DNA of 64,000 bases from NCBI RefSeq assembly GCF_963662255.1, contig NC_085050.1:6050834-6114833 (forward strand). The letters are read 5' to 3'. Both the position numbers and the translations under genes were made by a program. A model generated the notes under the pieces. The model did not search any database, had not been told where the DNA came from, and saw only the letters and a program-made list of their open reading frames with translations. The stretch is from Cinclus cinclus (taxonomy: Eukaryota; Chordata; Aves; Passeriformes; Cinclidae). This document shows, piece after piece, positions 1 to 12,450 of this stretch. Each line of letters opens with the position of its first letter. Position 1 is the stretch's first letter.

Positions 1-3000
1 CTGGTCCAGCTAAGCTGCTGCATTGAGTTTTTGGGTATGCAGGGAGCCTCTGCACCACTGGGGAGTGTGAGGAGGTGGGTACAAGTGGGGAAGGGGCTCC
101 AGGGGATCCCTTTGTCCTCTCTTGGTGGGCTCACCCCACCAAGCATGGGAATGCTGGCCTGCAAGGTTCCATGAGAAGTGTTCAGCTCATGGATAAAATA
201 ATTTATGTGCCGGTGTCTGGGCTGCCCTCACAGCTGATGGGGATGTTGGTAAGTAGGGCATTGAGCCAGTATTGGCCATCTCTCTGCAGACTGTAAAGGG
301 AGTTTAACACCTCAGTTTAGATGTGCCCAAGAGCTGAATCCTGGCCATATTTAAGTTCCTGGGATAGCTAATGGTGATGCTGCAATGGTCATATATAGCT
401 CATGCATATCTGTATATAATTACTGCACTGCCAGTAATTAAAGCCTACAGGTGAATCACAGGCAAGTCCCCATTGAGCTTTTTTCCTCCCCAATGAGTTT
501 TTAGAGCTGGATAGGTTCTATCTTACTCCATAGCTACTTAATATCCTCAGCCACTCTTACCTGGAGCCCCCAGTTCCCCCCTGCCAGGTGTGCCTGAGGA
601 CACATCACAGTTAAACATCCAAGGATGTTCCTGCAATATGTTTTGGTCACTGTCCATGAAGCAGCTGTGTCTGGAAGTTTCACACACAGGCTCCTTGCTC
701 CTATGTGTGTAATATGTATTTAAGGGAAGAGGTGGTTTTTCCTTCCTCCTAGCAATCAATTTATGCTCCATATTGGGAAGGATTGATAGCCCTTGGGGCT
801 TTCTCATCACCATGCAGGAATTAGCATCACAAGCAGGAGGGGCTCAGAGGTCTGACCTGCAACCTTGTGTGGTGTTTTCATTGTGAAGTACAGACAGGAT
901 GTACAGTAAATTAGGTTCAGGCAGTTCTGCTTGCTGAAAACAACATCATTTCACTGTGACCCTGAAACTTTTTTTTTTTTTGTTTTAGAGTCCTAGCAGA
1001 GGGACTGTATCTGGATCCAGGAGGAGGAGTTGTGGGTGGTGGATCAGGAGCTGGAAGCAAAATTTTCATCTCTGGGTTAGTGCTGCAAATCATGCCCTTG
1101 CTGACAAGGCTGGTGACGCATGCAGAGGACTTGGTGCCCTTCACCTTCACCTGATACAGGGCTGATAGAGCAGCTCCTGCTTCATGTGAACTGGAAAAGA
1201 TGGACACCATGGCTGCAGTCCCACTGTCACGAAAGGAGGCATCCAGTCATGGCAGCAGTTGGAAAAAGCCACCAACAGAAAGTGCTCTGTGCAGAGCCCC
1301 AATGGTCCCTTCAACAGTGGGAGGGAGAGAAGCTCATCCAGCCCCTGCTGTGCTGCAGAGCAGGATTTATTTATCCCACTCTTTACCTGCGTGGGATTGA
1401 GATGCTTCATGCCCTGATGCTTCATGCTCCTGTAAAGAGGGAGGAGGATCCCTCAGGTGTCTCTTCTCTTTGTATCTGAAGTTAGAGGTGAAGGAGGGCT
1501 GATGAGATCTGTTTTTAAGCATGTTTTGGTGTAAATCTGGAATGGCTTCTCTAAAGTGAAAAAGGAAAGGGTAATTTAAAGCCAAATATATGTGAATTTA
1601 CCCTCAGGCTTCAGTGAGAGTTACAAGGATTAATATGTGAGGCAGACCATTTCCTTGCACAGACAAAACTTTTCTTTATGGCATGAGATTCAGCTCATTG
1701 CAGAAGACTCAGGTACCACCAAACTCCTCTCTGAATGGGAGGCATAATGTCTGTAGACATTGTGTTGCCTGTCTGTCTGCACAGGGAGAAGTGTCATGGT
1801 AAGTGAATCCATTACTCAGGATTGTTGATATAACACCTTTTTCTACCTCTGAAAGAAACTTCCTTTTAGGTCTTTAAATCTGTGTTATCTTCAGCTCGCT
1901 CAGTGTAATTGAGGGATTTGGGGATTAGAGGATGGAGCTAACTTCACTGCTGCTTTTCTGCATTTTTGGAATGTGAGGGCAGAGGCTGGGGGTGGAATGG
2001 TTCTCGGGTGTGCAGTTTATTGGTGTGTCTTTGGTAGAGTTTTATGGCTTTGTTAAAAGACGTTGAGCTGTATGATTTATTAGCACTGCAAGAGAGTGTA
2101 TTAATGATTATTTCACATTCCGTGAGATCTTAGTGGGTCCTGCCCATGGGAAGGTCAGAACGAAGGGGCATTTGACATACTTACAATAACAACTGATAAC
2201 GAGCCTAGAAAATAAGTAAGTTCCTTTGACTTCAGGGTGCGTTATCTTGCAGCAGATATCAACACAGCCTTCCAGAGGGAACTGTTGACCCTTTGCTGTG
2301 TGTTGTCAGATCTCTAAGAAAGTGCCATGGCAAAACCTGCATGCTCATGTGCCCTTGGAAGTGGTTTTACTTGCTTAGGAGCAGGCACTCCAACATCAGC
2401 AATTACTCCTGGCAGATGTAGCACTCTCTGCTAAGCATGCAGGATCATGGGGTTTGGTTGGGAATGAACAGACCCAGCTGGCATGAAAAAGGACTTGTTA
2501 ACATTTGTTTTTTCTTTTTCGGGGATATTCTCTAGTAAAAGTCAACCTGGCCCATTTGGTGCCTTCCATAGTTAAAGGGCCAGACCCCAGTCTGGGTCTG
2601 GGTAGTTCTCAGGTTCATACCTGATCCATTGACTGTTTCTGGTGCATGTTCAGAGTTCTCTGAAACACACGGGTGTTTTTTGATTGTAAGTTCTGCATTG
2701 CACAGCAGCTGAAGCTTTAAGAAAATCAGTGATTATTGCAACTCTGTTAATGAAAAACACCCAAACACCTGTTTGCAGAGAACTCCATTTAAGGTGATGG
2801 CCACCCAGCATTGTAGATCTGTTCTGTTTAGGATTTGGTTAGGCTGTCTCAGAGTGACAGCTGTCTGTGGGTCAGCCTTGCCCTTCCAGCATCTGTACTG
2901 GTGGAGATAAGACAGCAATCACCCCTCAGCTCTCCCTGCTTCCAAAGCCGATTTTACAATGTTTTTTTAATTTTTCACAGGCTACTGCTGGCCAAGCGGA

Positions 3001-6000
3001 AACATTCCTTGTCTGTTATTCATGGGCAGAAATGCTTGATTAGGGCTTTTCTTCCTGGAAACATCAGTGAAGTTGATGCACTGGATCCTCTTCCACAGAT
3101 AAGATTAAGAGCATGGAAATCGGCACACTTCTGGCAGTGGTTTTTACTGGCTCTGGGTGGTAACTGCAGAGAGGGTATTTTGGACAATGAGAAATTTGTT
3201 CTATCATTTGTCAGGCACCATTCGCTGGTGGGTGGTTCTGGAGACAGAGAACTCAGCAAATTGACATGGATTTTTCTCTTTTCCACATTGTTTCTTTGGC
3301 TGGCAGTGGCTGTGAGGGTTGCTGCTGTGAAGGGAATGAGTCACTCGTTTGAAGCAATGACAAAAAAAGGTTCTGCGTGTTCCTGTCGATATTAAACATG
3401 AAGCTGTGATGTTGGTGGTTTCCTTTTCTCTTACTTTCAGTGTATTTGTTTTTAATATCAGGGAGGTCAGGAATTCATGTTTGCTGCCTTTGAGGAGGGA
3501 GGTTTTGGGTAGTCTCTAGCTCTTTCTGGCTGCCCATCCCAAGCTGCTGCCATCGAAGCACACTGGAGCCTGTCAGCTGGGGATATTTTCAGTTGCTGTT
3601 TTTGTGGGGAACCTGCCTGAGCTTTCAGCCTCATGGATCTATTTTACTTCATTTGTTTTTATTCAAGTCAGTGACCAGTGCAGCCCTGGAAGGCAGCCAG
3701 GCTTTATTTCATGGCATTACAATTTGAAGGATGCGAGGATCAGCGTGTGCCACAGAGTGGCTGGTCTGTCCTGCCTGGCACAGAGCTGAAAGCTTCATCT
3801 GCTGGATCTCTTATGGGGGCACAGACTTGTGTTTGATTAAATCCATTCTAGCATCTCTCTATATGATTATTTCCCTGCAGGCAAGTAAAGGATATATAGG
3901 TGAGACTCATATCTGGTAGTCTTCTCTCAATAAGCAGGAAACCTAATTCCCAGTTTTTCTGACAATAATCCCACTGACTTTACCCCAGTGACTTTTTCCT
4001 CTCTAAAGAGGTGTCTTGCTCAGGAAAATGCTGAAGTGATTCTCCTGGTACAGGAGGACTGGTCCATGAGAAAGCTGCTTTTCCTGCCCAGTGGTGATGT
4101 AACAGACTGCATCCTCCTCTCTTTCACTCCCCACAGGTAAATTTTCTTCAGAGTAGTCACCTGGGGAGCACATGTGCATATTTAATATAAGATACAAATC
4201 CAGCCAGTGTCTTGTAAGCGCTTCTGTTGTCTGCTGGTTCTACTAAAAGCTGGAAGAGCAGATTTCACTCTCTAAGTAAAACTGGTCGCCTGAGGGGCAC
4301 AGCTCCACCTGACATCAGCAGCACCCGATGGTTCCCCCATTGTTCTTAATTTTTCTGTGTCTGTAATTAAAAAAGCAAAACCATCCCATCCTCACCCCCA
4401 CAGAGACCATATGTGGAAGTGACTCTCTGTGCTTGATGCAAATGCAGAAAATGTGTCTGAAAATAGATTGCAAGTGATGTAAAAGCTGTGCTCATCAAAG
4501 GAAAAGGCCAACCCAGTTTGCCCTCGTGGTTCTGGAAGGGATTTTGTCTTGTGCAGAATGTGTTTCCCCCTCATCCCCCTCCTCTCCCTTGGAGCTGTAA
4601 GTCCCCTTTTGTTGGGCCACTGTCAGTGGAGCTAAATCCTGGAAACGTAATTTATTCAAAGTGCTCCGCACACATGTAAATGGGCAAAACTTATTGACAG
4701 CCGAGTTAAAGTATCTCTTTCTTCTGCATAACAAGGCACTTTTGCTGGATCTTTCAGCTGCTGGCTTTGTTCCTCAGGCGGGTGAAAAGAGCTTGTGGGG
4801 GGAGAAACAGGCACACAGGGAGAATGCCTGGGGTGTGTGCTGTGTGTCTGCACAGCCACAGATTTGTGTGGGGACAGCCTGGCAGCACCTCTCCCCATGG
4901 AAGGTGTAGGATGGCACACAAATCTCAGTGTGTTATCGGTATAAGAAGACACTGTCTGTGTCCCTGGTCCTTTGAAAGGCTCCAAGTGGCTGTATGTCCA
5001 CCTTTAACTGTGGGAAATGACAGGTCCCAAAAGGATCTTGGTATTTGTCTATTAAATTCCAAGCACACAGCAAATTCAGCTGAACTTTTTGCTGCTTAAG
5101 CACTACTCTTTCCTCCTCCATACAAGGCCTTGAATTAGCTAATTAAAATCTAGGGGAGAGAGGGAACAGCCTGCAATGGAGTGAACTCACAAGATTTCTG
5201 AGGTCATTGCTGGTACAGAGTTCCCTCACTTTGTCCCATGAAAAGATTTTTAAGTATTCATTGGAAATCTCCCATGGATTTAACTTCTTCCTTTGTTTTC
5301 CTTTGCAGTAAAAGCTTGATTGAAAGTGGCTGTGGCAGCAGTAATGCCTGGCTGAGTTTGGAGAAAACAAGCTCTAGGCCCATTTAGATATTTCATTTGA
5401 AAGCAGCTTCCATTATCTCCTGTTAAGAGCTGTGGTTAGTAAGGAGCAGGGTGAATGCATATGTGTGTTCATCCATTATGACTTCTTTATCATTTTTTTT
5501 AATCTCTCTTTTGTAGGAAGAAGTGAGATTTTTTTTTTATTTTATTTTTATGTAGGTAATTAATATCTGATAAACCTGACTCCAGTTTTCTTGGAATAAT
5601 CTTGGATGGAGGATCCTGGCAGTATTAAGTGTGTTGATCACAGGGTTAAAATATAATTTATTCTATTCTATCAATTAATCTTTTAGGATATCATCCATAT
5701 CCTGTGAAAAAACTGACAAAAATTTGGGGCTTTTTTTTTTTCCTGCCACACTCAAGATTTTTTTTTTTTTTTTTGGTAGACACAGTTCTTAAAATGTAAT
5801 TTACATGCTGGAATTTAAGGTGTCAGTTATTGTGGCCTGATCGAAGCTACATCATATTTTATCAAATGTTTGCTGAGCCTCAATTAACATAGGTGAAGCT
5901 TTGAGGACAAGAGTGGCTCTGCCTGAGTCTCAGCAGGGCAGCCCCTCTCCCTTCAGTGGGACTGGAGGAAGGTTTTGAGTTTGTCTGAGCAAAAGTGGAG

Positions 6001-9000
6001 TGTATCAATGCACAAAATGGAGAAGTTTATTTATGTAAGGACATGACTGGGTATGTTGTCTTCACCCCAGAGCAGGTAGGGCACATGGAGGCAGTACTGG
6101 CTTCTGCAGCATATCTTGAGCAGGGAATTGCGTGGGGGAAATTCTGTCTTAGCAACTCATGCCTGAAGCATGCTCTTTGTGTTGGGACAAAGAACTATTT
6201 GTCAGCAGAGGCTGTTTCATATAAATATGGTATTTTCCACTGAGTTTTGTTTTGGAGGCCCTTTTCTCCCCATATCCTTTTCTGCTGTTGGCTGTCTGCT
6301 GCCACCTCACTCTTCTTTGCCTGCACTGGGCAAATCAGACTCATTGCACTACTGAAAAGTAATGCAACAAAGTATTTTTGGGTGATTTGATGGCCTGAAT
6401 CTTCCTTCTCACCACATCTGAATGACCACACAACGAGTAGAGGAGAAGAAGGAGTCAGTTTAATTTTTGCTTTAGTGTTGCTTTAAACTTAGATCTCTCC
6501 AAGTTCACAGGGACATCCAAATGCTTCTGTGGTGCTGTTGGGGTTTCTTGGTTTCATCTTTGCAGTCTGAGCCTGAGTGTGGAAGAGCCCAGGCCTGAGT
6601 TCTTTATGGAAGTGAGAGGTCTGATGCTGTGGTGCCTTGTGCTTTCTATTTTTGTTGGGGTAATGATAGAGAAATGCCACTTGCTCTTCAGATTGATAGG
6701 AGGAAACAGCTCCTAAAAATACCCTTTTTGTGAGGGTTTTCCCTGTCTGCTGGAGAGATGTTGGGAAGGCTCTCTGCTGGAACAGAATCTGTGCTAGAAG
6801 TGAGCTGAAGCGTGTGGGGAAATGCAGTCAGTCTGCACTCCCAGAGACTGTGCGAGGCAGTGGAAGGAGCAGGATGAAACCCATGGCAATTTCAGGCCAC
6901 CGCTGTAGGTTCTCCTCTTGGGTCTTCTTTGTTTTCACCACATAAGGTGGACTTGGGGTCATGTTAAGCCTTGTTCATCAGTCACACAAAGTCTCCTTAA
7001 ACTGGAGGTTGCCTTTGAATTGTGTAAGGATTTCAATGTGCTGGGCAAAGCAGGGAGCATTCAGAAGGGACATAAGGCAGGAAGGACCTCCAGACAGTTT
7101 GGGATGGATTTTAGTCCTACCCCATGATGGGCAAGAAGATAGCTGACTATTGTCTTATGAATCTATCGTTTGGACCCTTTTCAAGAGTGAGGGCCTTGGG
7201 CTCACCAAGCAACATGCTCTGAGAATTGATTTTAAATTAGCCCAAACCAAATTACTTAGTGAAGCCTCATTCTTGAGAGTGTTGATGCCGTCAGGCTTGG
7301 ACAGGGCCTCCCTGTGGCTGCTCTGGCTTCTGTCAGCTTTATGACTGTAGCCATGAAATTAGCCATTTAACCATGTAATGACTCTTTATTTCATTTAGTC
7401 TTTCAAAAAGCGCTATTTGTGCAAAAACACTATGAGTGCTGTGGTTTCTAATGTAGCCTTTCTCTGGCTCATTTCCTGCCCAGCTGTTGTCCTTTCCAGC
7501 CCCTGTCTCCTGGCTGTGGAGGTCACACCTGCACATCTGCAGTGACCACCTCAGCCTGTGCTGCTCCGGGAGCTGGAGCCAACCATGGCTGTGACCGTCC
7601 AGCTTCTGGCTTCCTTCAGCCATCATTCCCTGTGCCACTATCGCCTCCATCAAATTTTATCTCTGGACCTGGTGTCTGATGAGGCCGTCATGGGGCAGGA
7701 GCACTTACTGGAAAATGATTTATACTAATTAGGCAGCCTGAAGGTTTCTTGTGGAACAGTAGGAGGGAAGACACAGAGGTCAGTTGTCTTTATTCTCCAA
7801 AAAGCCATCATCACCTGATAAAGATTCAACTGCCTCAGGTTTTGAAGAGGATGTTTCATGCTGCTTCAGCCAAAGCAGGGAGTGAAGACTTCAATCTAGT
7901 GACCTTTGTTCTCTAAAAGAGCGTGTCAAGTTTTGGCTGTGCTGCTGGCCTTGACTTTTAATTGTTGGAGAGGATGTGAGATCAGCCCAAAGCCTTTGTG
8001 CTGCAGCTTACCCGGTGAGAGAGGGGAAGTGCCGTGCTTCTCTACACACCGCTGCCACAGTTTAATGTGAAAAAAACACAGGCAGCCTCCCCTTCTCCTC
8101 AAATAATGAGCTACCTCTTATCAGCAAAAATTAAAACAAGAGAAGAACAAGATGAACGTTAGGGATGGGAAACCTGATTTTATCAATAGCTGTGTTTTCA
8201 TGCAGATTGTTACACCTTGATGCATGAAGGGCTTGCCCTGACTTTACCTTGTCTTTAGCATAAATTTCATCCCCATATGAAGGGCTAAATCCTTATTCCC
8301 TTGCGCAGTGATGGGATGTGCTTGTGAGGTATCTGAATTTGGCCTGACAAGGTGGCCTAATCCACCCTCATGCCTCAGAACCACTTCTCACCCCGCTGTG
8401 ATCCAGCTGAAGCTGATGGGAGAAGTGCTGGAGAGGGAGGACAGAGTGGGAAGGGTTTTTGAAGGGCCAACATGATTTGGGTAAAAGGACCTTGTATCAG
8501 TATTGATCTCTGAGACTCATTCCTCTGCCTTGCTGTCCATTGTGTGTCACTCTGCTGGAGGAAAGACACCTGTGGTGGTTTGCTAGAAGCATGTCTGTAA
8601 ATGAGGTGCCCTGTGGACCCACTGTTGCTCCATGCCTCTTCAGTGTGCCATCCTCTGGTTACCTGGCATCCTGCCCTTGTTCCTTGGGCTGGTGTTTGCA
8701 AGGAGGCCCTTGAAAGGTGCCTTGTGCTCTGCTGTCTTTTGTAGACAGGATGAATGATTTAAACCCTTTTTATGCCTCTTTGGCCCTTCTACTTGACAGA
8801 AAAGCAATAGAATGTGACTAAAAGTTTATCTGCTTCCCTGCAAAAAAGAGCCAGGCCTAGGAGGTGTTTTCTCCTTTATCCCCAGCATGGCAGCCCTCTC
8901 ACTCATGATGGTGGGCAGTCATTTCTGGCTGACCTCACCAAGGATAGTCCCCAGAGTGTTGACTAGTTACTGTCTTGGTTTCAGGATTGCTGAGATGCGC

Positions 9001-9180
9001 CCGGCAGGGAACAGCACTCGGGAACTATTTTTTTCTGGACAAATGTCTCCTTACAACCTTGCTGTTCACGTGGGTTATGTGAATTCCAAGCTGGCTGGGA
9101 GCCTGGAAGTGAACTCATAGGCCTCAAGGAGCTATAAGTGCTGTGGTGTTTTAACCAGCCCAACCAAACTCAGCGTGCAC
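1..9180. other. Non-coding, intron-like unique sequence
   Basis: I see no coding exon, RNA gene or recognisable transposon here. The stretch is AT-leaning and CpG-poor. Small structures are a T13 run (969-981), T11 (5731-5741) and T17 (5758-5774), a two-copy 15-base tandem duplication (1401-1431), a short perfect hairpin with 7-base arms (2581-2600) and an octamer ATGCAAAT (4436-4443). The 186-codon reading frame at 2835-3395 has no ATG at its start and no family resemblance, so it is treated as chance. The stretch is either FGFRL1 5' intron or 5' flank. Confidence 0.7.
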
Positions 9181-9204
9181 GTGTGTGTGTGTGTGTGTGT
9201 GTGT
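9181..9204. repeat. (GT)12 microsatellite
   Basis: There are twelve uninterrupted GT dinucleotides, followed by an imperfect continuation (tttatgtgcatgtgtg). This is a simple sequence repeat that is likely length-variable. Confidence 0.95.
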
Positions 9205-10339
9205 TTATGTGCATGTGTGAAAGCACTTTCCAGCAGACCATCTATCTGTAATGATAACTTAGCCCCACTCAGTTGTGGTATCAGCAACAATTTTATGGTC
9301 CCATCAAAAAATCCAAGCCAAACAAGGAAATATGCTCCTGAAAACAGCCTGTTTTAAACTGCACATGTCACCTGTGGGTCTGTGTGAGTAGAGCAAGTTT
9401 CTCTCAAAACAAGCTTTTCATGACACAAGGTCTGCTGGAAAAGCTGAGGTCCGAGCTGGTGCCTTTACATCAGTGAGGAGTGTCCAGGTAATCCATCCAT
9501 CTCTGAAATCAGCTCTCATTCCTCTTCCAGGTGCTGTCCTCTTTGTAAGGGTTATGGCAAGGAGGTTTGAAGGCAGCTAGTAAGCGAGTGATAGATTTGG
9601 AGGTTCTTTAAACAAAGCCTCTGATGTGTGGGTTGGAAACAGAGTCTGGTTTTTTTATACTTGTGTTGTGCTCTCCTATATTTGGCTCTACAGATGCTGG
9701 CCTGGCTTCTTTGAGAAACCAAGGAACTTGCAAAGGTGTTGAATGGTTGTAGTAGGAGCTGAAAGGAGCTGTGAGTGCTTCATAAGCCCATGAGGAGTGA
9801 AAAGTCTGTCTTAAGGTACCAAAGCAGTTTTATAGCTGGCTGGAGCCCAAGAACAAGAGAGGAGAGAAAAGTAAAGTAATGCCTTTTCCAAAGGTCTCTT
9901 AGAGCTTCAAATCGTGGGACTGATGAAGTCTTTGGTTTGGAACCAATTTATTTGACAGTGTGTGCACTTGTTGCCCTATTGCTGCCTGAAGAGCCTGTCA
10001 AATGGAGTCTGTGATGAGGGTGTGCTGGGCTGTGGGCTGAGACCTTGTATGGGAGTCATCTCCTGTCCTCAGTGCCTGCATTATGATGGGATGAACAGAG
10101 TCTCTCTGTACTTGTGGTACAGGGAGCTGAAGGGAACTGTTTTGAACATGAACAGCTGCATTGGGGAAATCTGGGCTATTATTTGCTTTTCCGAACACAG
10201 ATAACTGGTACGTGTAACTTTTTCCCAAGGCTCTGTTACCCTGCAGGAATATAGGCATTCCATAGGTTCAGGGTCCTCTGGTTCAGGTGCCAGCTCCATA
10301 TGAATGACCTGGTGTGTCTTCTGCTGCTCTGGGTGTCTC

Positions 10340-10450
10340 ATGTTTGGAGTGACTCAAGGCCCTAGAGCCAGGAGAGCTGTTCTCTATTCCTGCCTCTGTC
10401 CATGGCTCTGCCACTGATTTATCCTGGCATGGTGGCAATTCTCTAATTAT
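10340..10450 (+). repeat. Degraded ancient MIR-like SINE fragment
   Basis: The stretch reads like the body of an old amniote tRNA-derived SINE: a 'gagccaggagagctg...ctattcctgcctctg...ggctctgccactgattt' order of words shared with MIR-like/CORE-SINE copies. It is heavily diverged and lacks target site duplications I can see. The family name is from memory of the consensus; a RepeatMasker alignment would settle it. Confidence 0.42.
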
Positions 10451-12264
10451 TGTGGAACTTGGAATATTCCCTTCTTTTATGACCTTGCGAAAAAGCAAAG
10501 AAATGGAAGTAGATTAAAATCCTCCATTTCGTATTTTTAAGTATTTTTTTAGTCCTGAAGCAAGACAGAAAAGCTTTGTAAGCTTGCTAGGTTACAACAC
10601 TAAAGCCTGAAAGACAAGACACTATTGGGAAAAATAATTTGGTTAAAACTGAAATGGTGAATTTTGGACTGACAAACAGTGACAGCCCCTCCATCTGTGG
10701 TTTCAGTGCTCTGCAACCATAGCCATGACCATGGTTGCCATAAGCAAGCACTGAGGTAAGGCAGGGCACTGCCACTGCCCATTCTTGGGCATCTCTTGCA
10801 GCGCTCTGGGAAGCAGAGGTGATTTCTGAAACACCACATTTCTGAGCCTCTGATCTCTACCCACGTCCTCAATCTGATACAGTTTGAAAATACAGTGAAA
10901 AGGCTGGGAAAAGCTGTTAAAGAGACCTGCAGAACTTCCCATTTACCAGGACTGGCCTGCCCTGACAAGCCCTTGAGCTGTCGTAGCTTTTCTCTCTCAG
11001 CTTCCTGACGGAGGGTGCGCAGCATTTCCCAAAGAGACTGCTGCCAGTGCCAGGAAGGGAGACAGTGTTGCTTTGCTCGAAGTTGTCCTTGTGCTTTTTC
11101 CTCCCTCTTGTTACTGAGATAAGGAGTCCGTGAAAGACTGTGCAAAGCACCATGTCGGTTTAATCAGTGTACGAGGGAGAAACTCGATATGCTCTGTTAG
11201 TGTAGTCACAGTCCAAGCATGAAATTAAGTGGAGGTGGGGGTGGATGCAATGGAGAGCAATGCTGTCCATCTCCCAGGCATGAAGCTGACAGTCCACAGG
11301 AAGTGAGAATTGAGGCAATGCCCTTGCAGAAAGCCTCCTGGAGCCTGGCAGACCGGGACTGTGGTGTCTTATAATTATTGCACATAATAACACAAAGTGG
11401 GTCACGCAGCACTTTTGTGTGATGGTATTAAATGGCACTTTGGGAGAGTGTGCATGCTGATTACAGCTGGTGAAGAATGCCATCACTTTTAGAGGGCTGA
11501 AAAAGAAGTGAGAATGAAAAGATTTTCTTTGTGCCTTGAGGGATGTGAGGATAGTGTCTTCCCCATCACCTAAGGGATCAGTGGAGAGTTACACTCACTC
11601 AACCCAGACATCAGAGCCTGGGGCTGCATGTTGACATGGGATTTAATGCAACCTGTCTGCTTAAACTCTGTTTGGCTGTGTCCTGGTGGGTGCTCCCTAG
11701 CCTGAATTATGCTGGAGCACTGCTGTGCACTACCAAATGTTATTGTCCTTTGGCCTGGAGCTGGCAGTGTTTAAAAGTGGTACTTTGAGCCTTCACAGGC
11801 TGGTACTGCTACAGAGAGAAATGGTCCCACCTGCTTGCTGCCCTGCCCTGCCCTGATTTACCCCTCCCTTGGACAGTGTGATTCAGGACCTCCATTGAAA
11901 TCAGAAAAGGCTTTCTTGGGACACTAATTTTACCATCAAGTCTGACTTTTTGTATTTTCTGCAGGAATTTGAATGTGCTCTTTAAGCTTATAAATTGCAA
12001 AAGTTACACAACTCTTACTAGATGTTGTAGATACGACAGTTGTTTCTGACATGACAATGATACGGGGGACCTGCAAACAAGACTGTCAAGAGGGCATTCT
12101 ATGCTGCCCCTATCTCTGCTGTTTAATTATACTTCCTTTTCATCTTGTTCAGAATGAACAAATTAAGCAGAATACTTTTATTTGCATCTTCTTTTTGTCT
12201 GAAAACAAAGGATGATGTTAGTAGCCTCAGGTTACCCTCTGAGCACTGCCTTATTCAGGCAGCA

Positions 12265-12450
12265 GTCCTGCTCAAATTAGTGGGTGTTGAATCTTATAGT
12301 GGAGAAGTCTCAAAATGCTTTACAGAGGTAGTTAGCACCCTTGTCCCTGCTTTACAAATCCAGAGGGATTTACAGAGAGAAGAGCTTGCACCAAACCAAG
12401 CATCGAGGGAAAGAGAACATGACCTAGCTGATAATGACAGCATTGTAGAT
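12265..12450 (-). repeat. Degraded ancient SINE/LINE tail, MIR- or L3-like
   Basis: The order of words 'ctcaaaatgctttacagaggtagttagca', then a region like 'ctttacaaatccagagggatttacagagagaag', follows the old amniote repeat that runs from a 'caaagcgctttacaaaggta' tail into 'ttacagatggggaaactgaggcacagagag'. Divergence is high and the ends are not clear. Orientation is inferred from the direction in which that motif runs in MIR-like copies. Confidence 0.42.

Noticed and set aside
2835..3395. 186-codon plus-strand frame with hydrophobic stretches
   Set aside because: It starts at TTG, has no family resemblance, and its overlapping minus-strand frame is also open.
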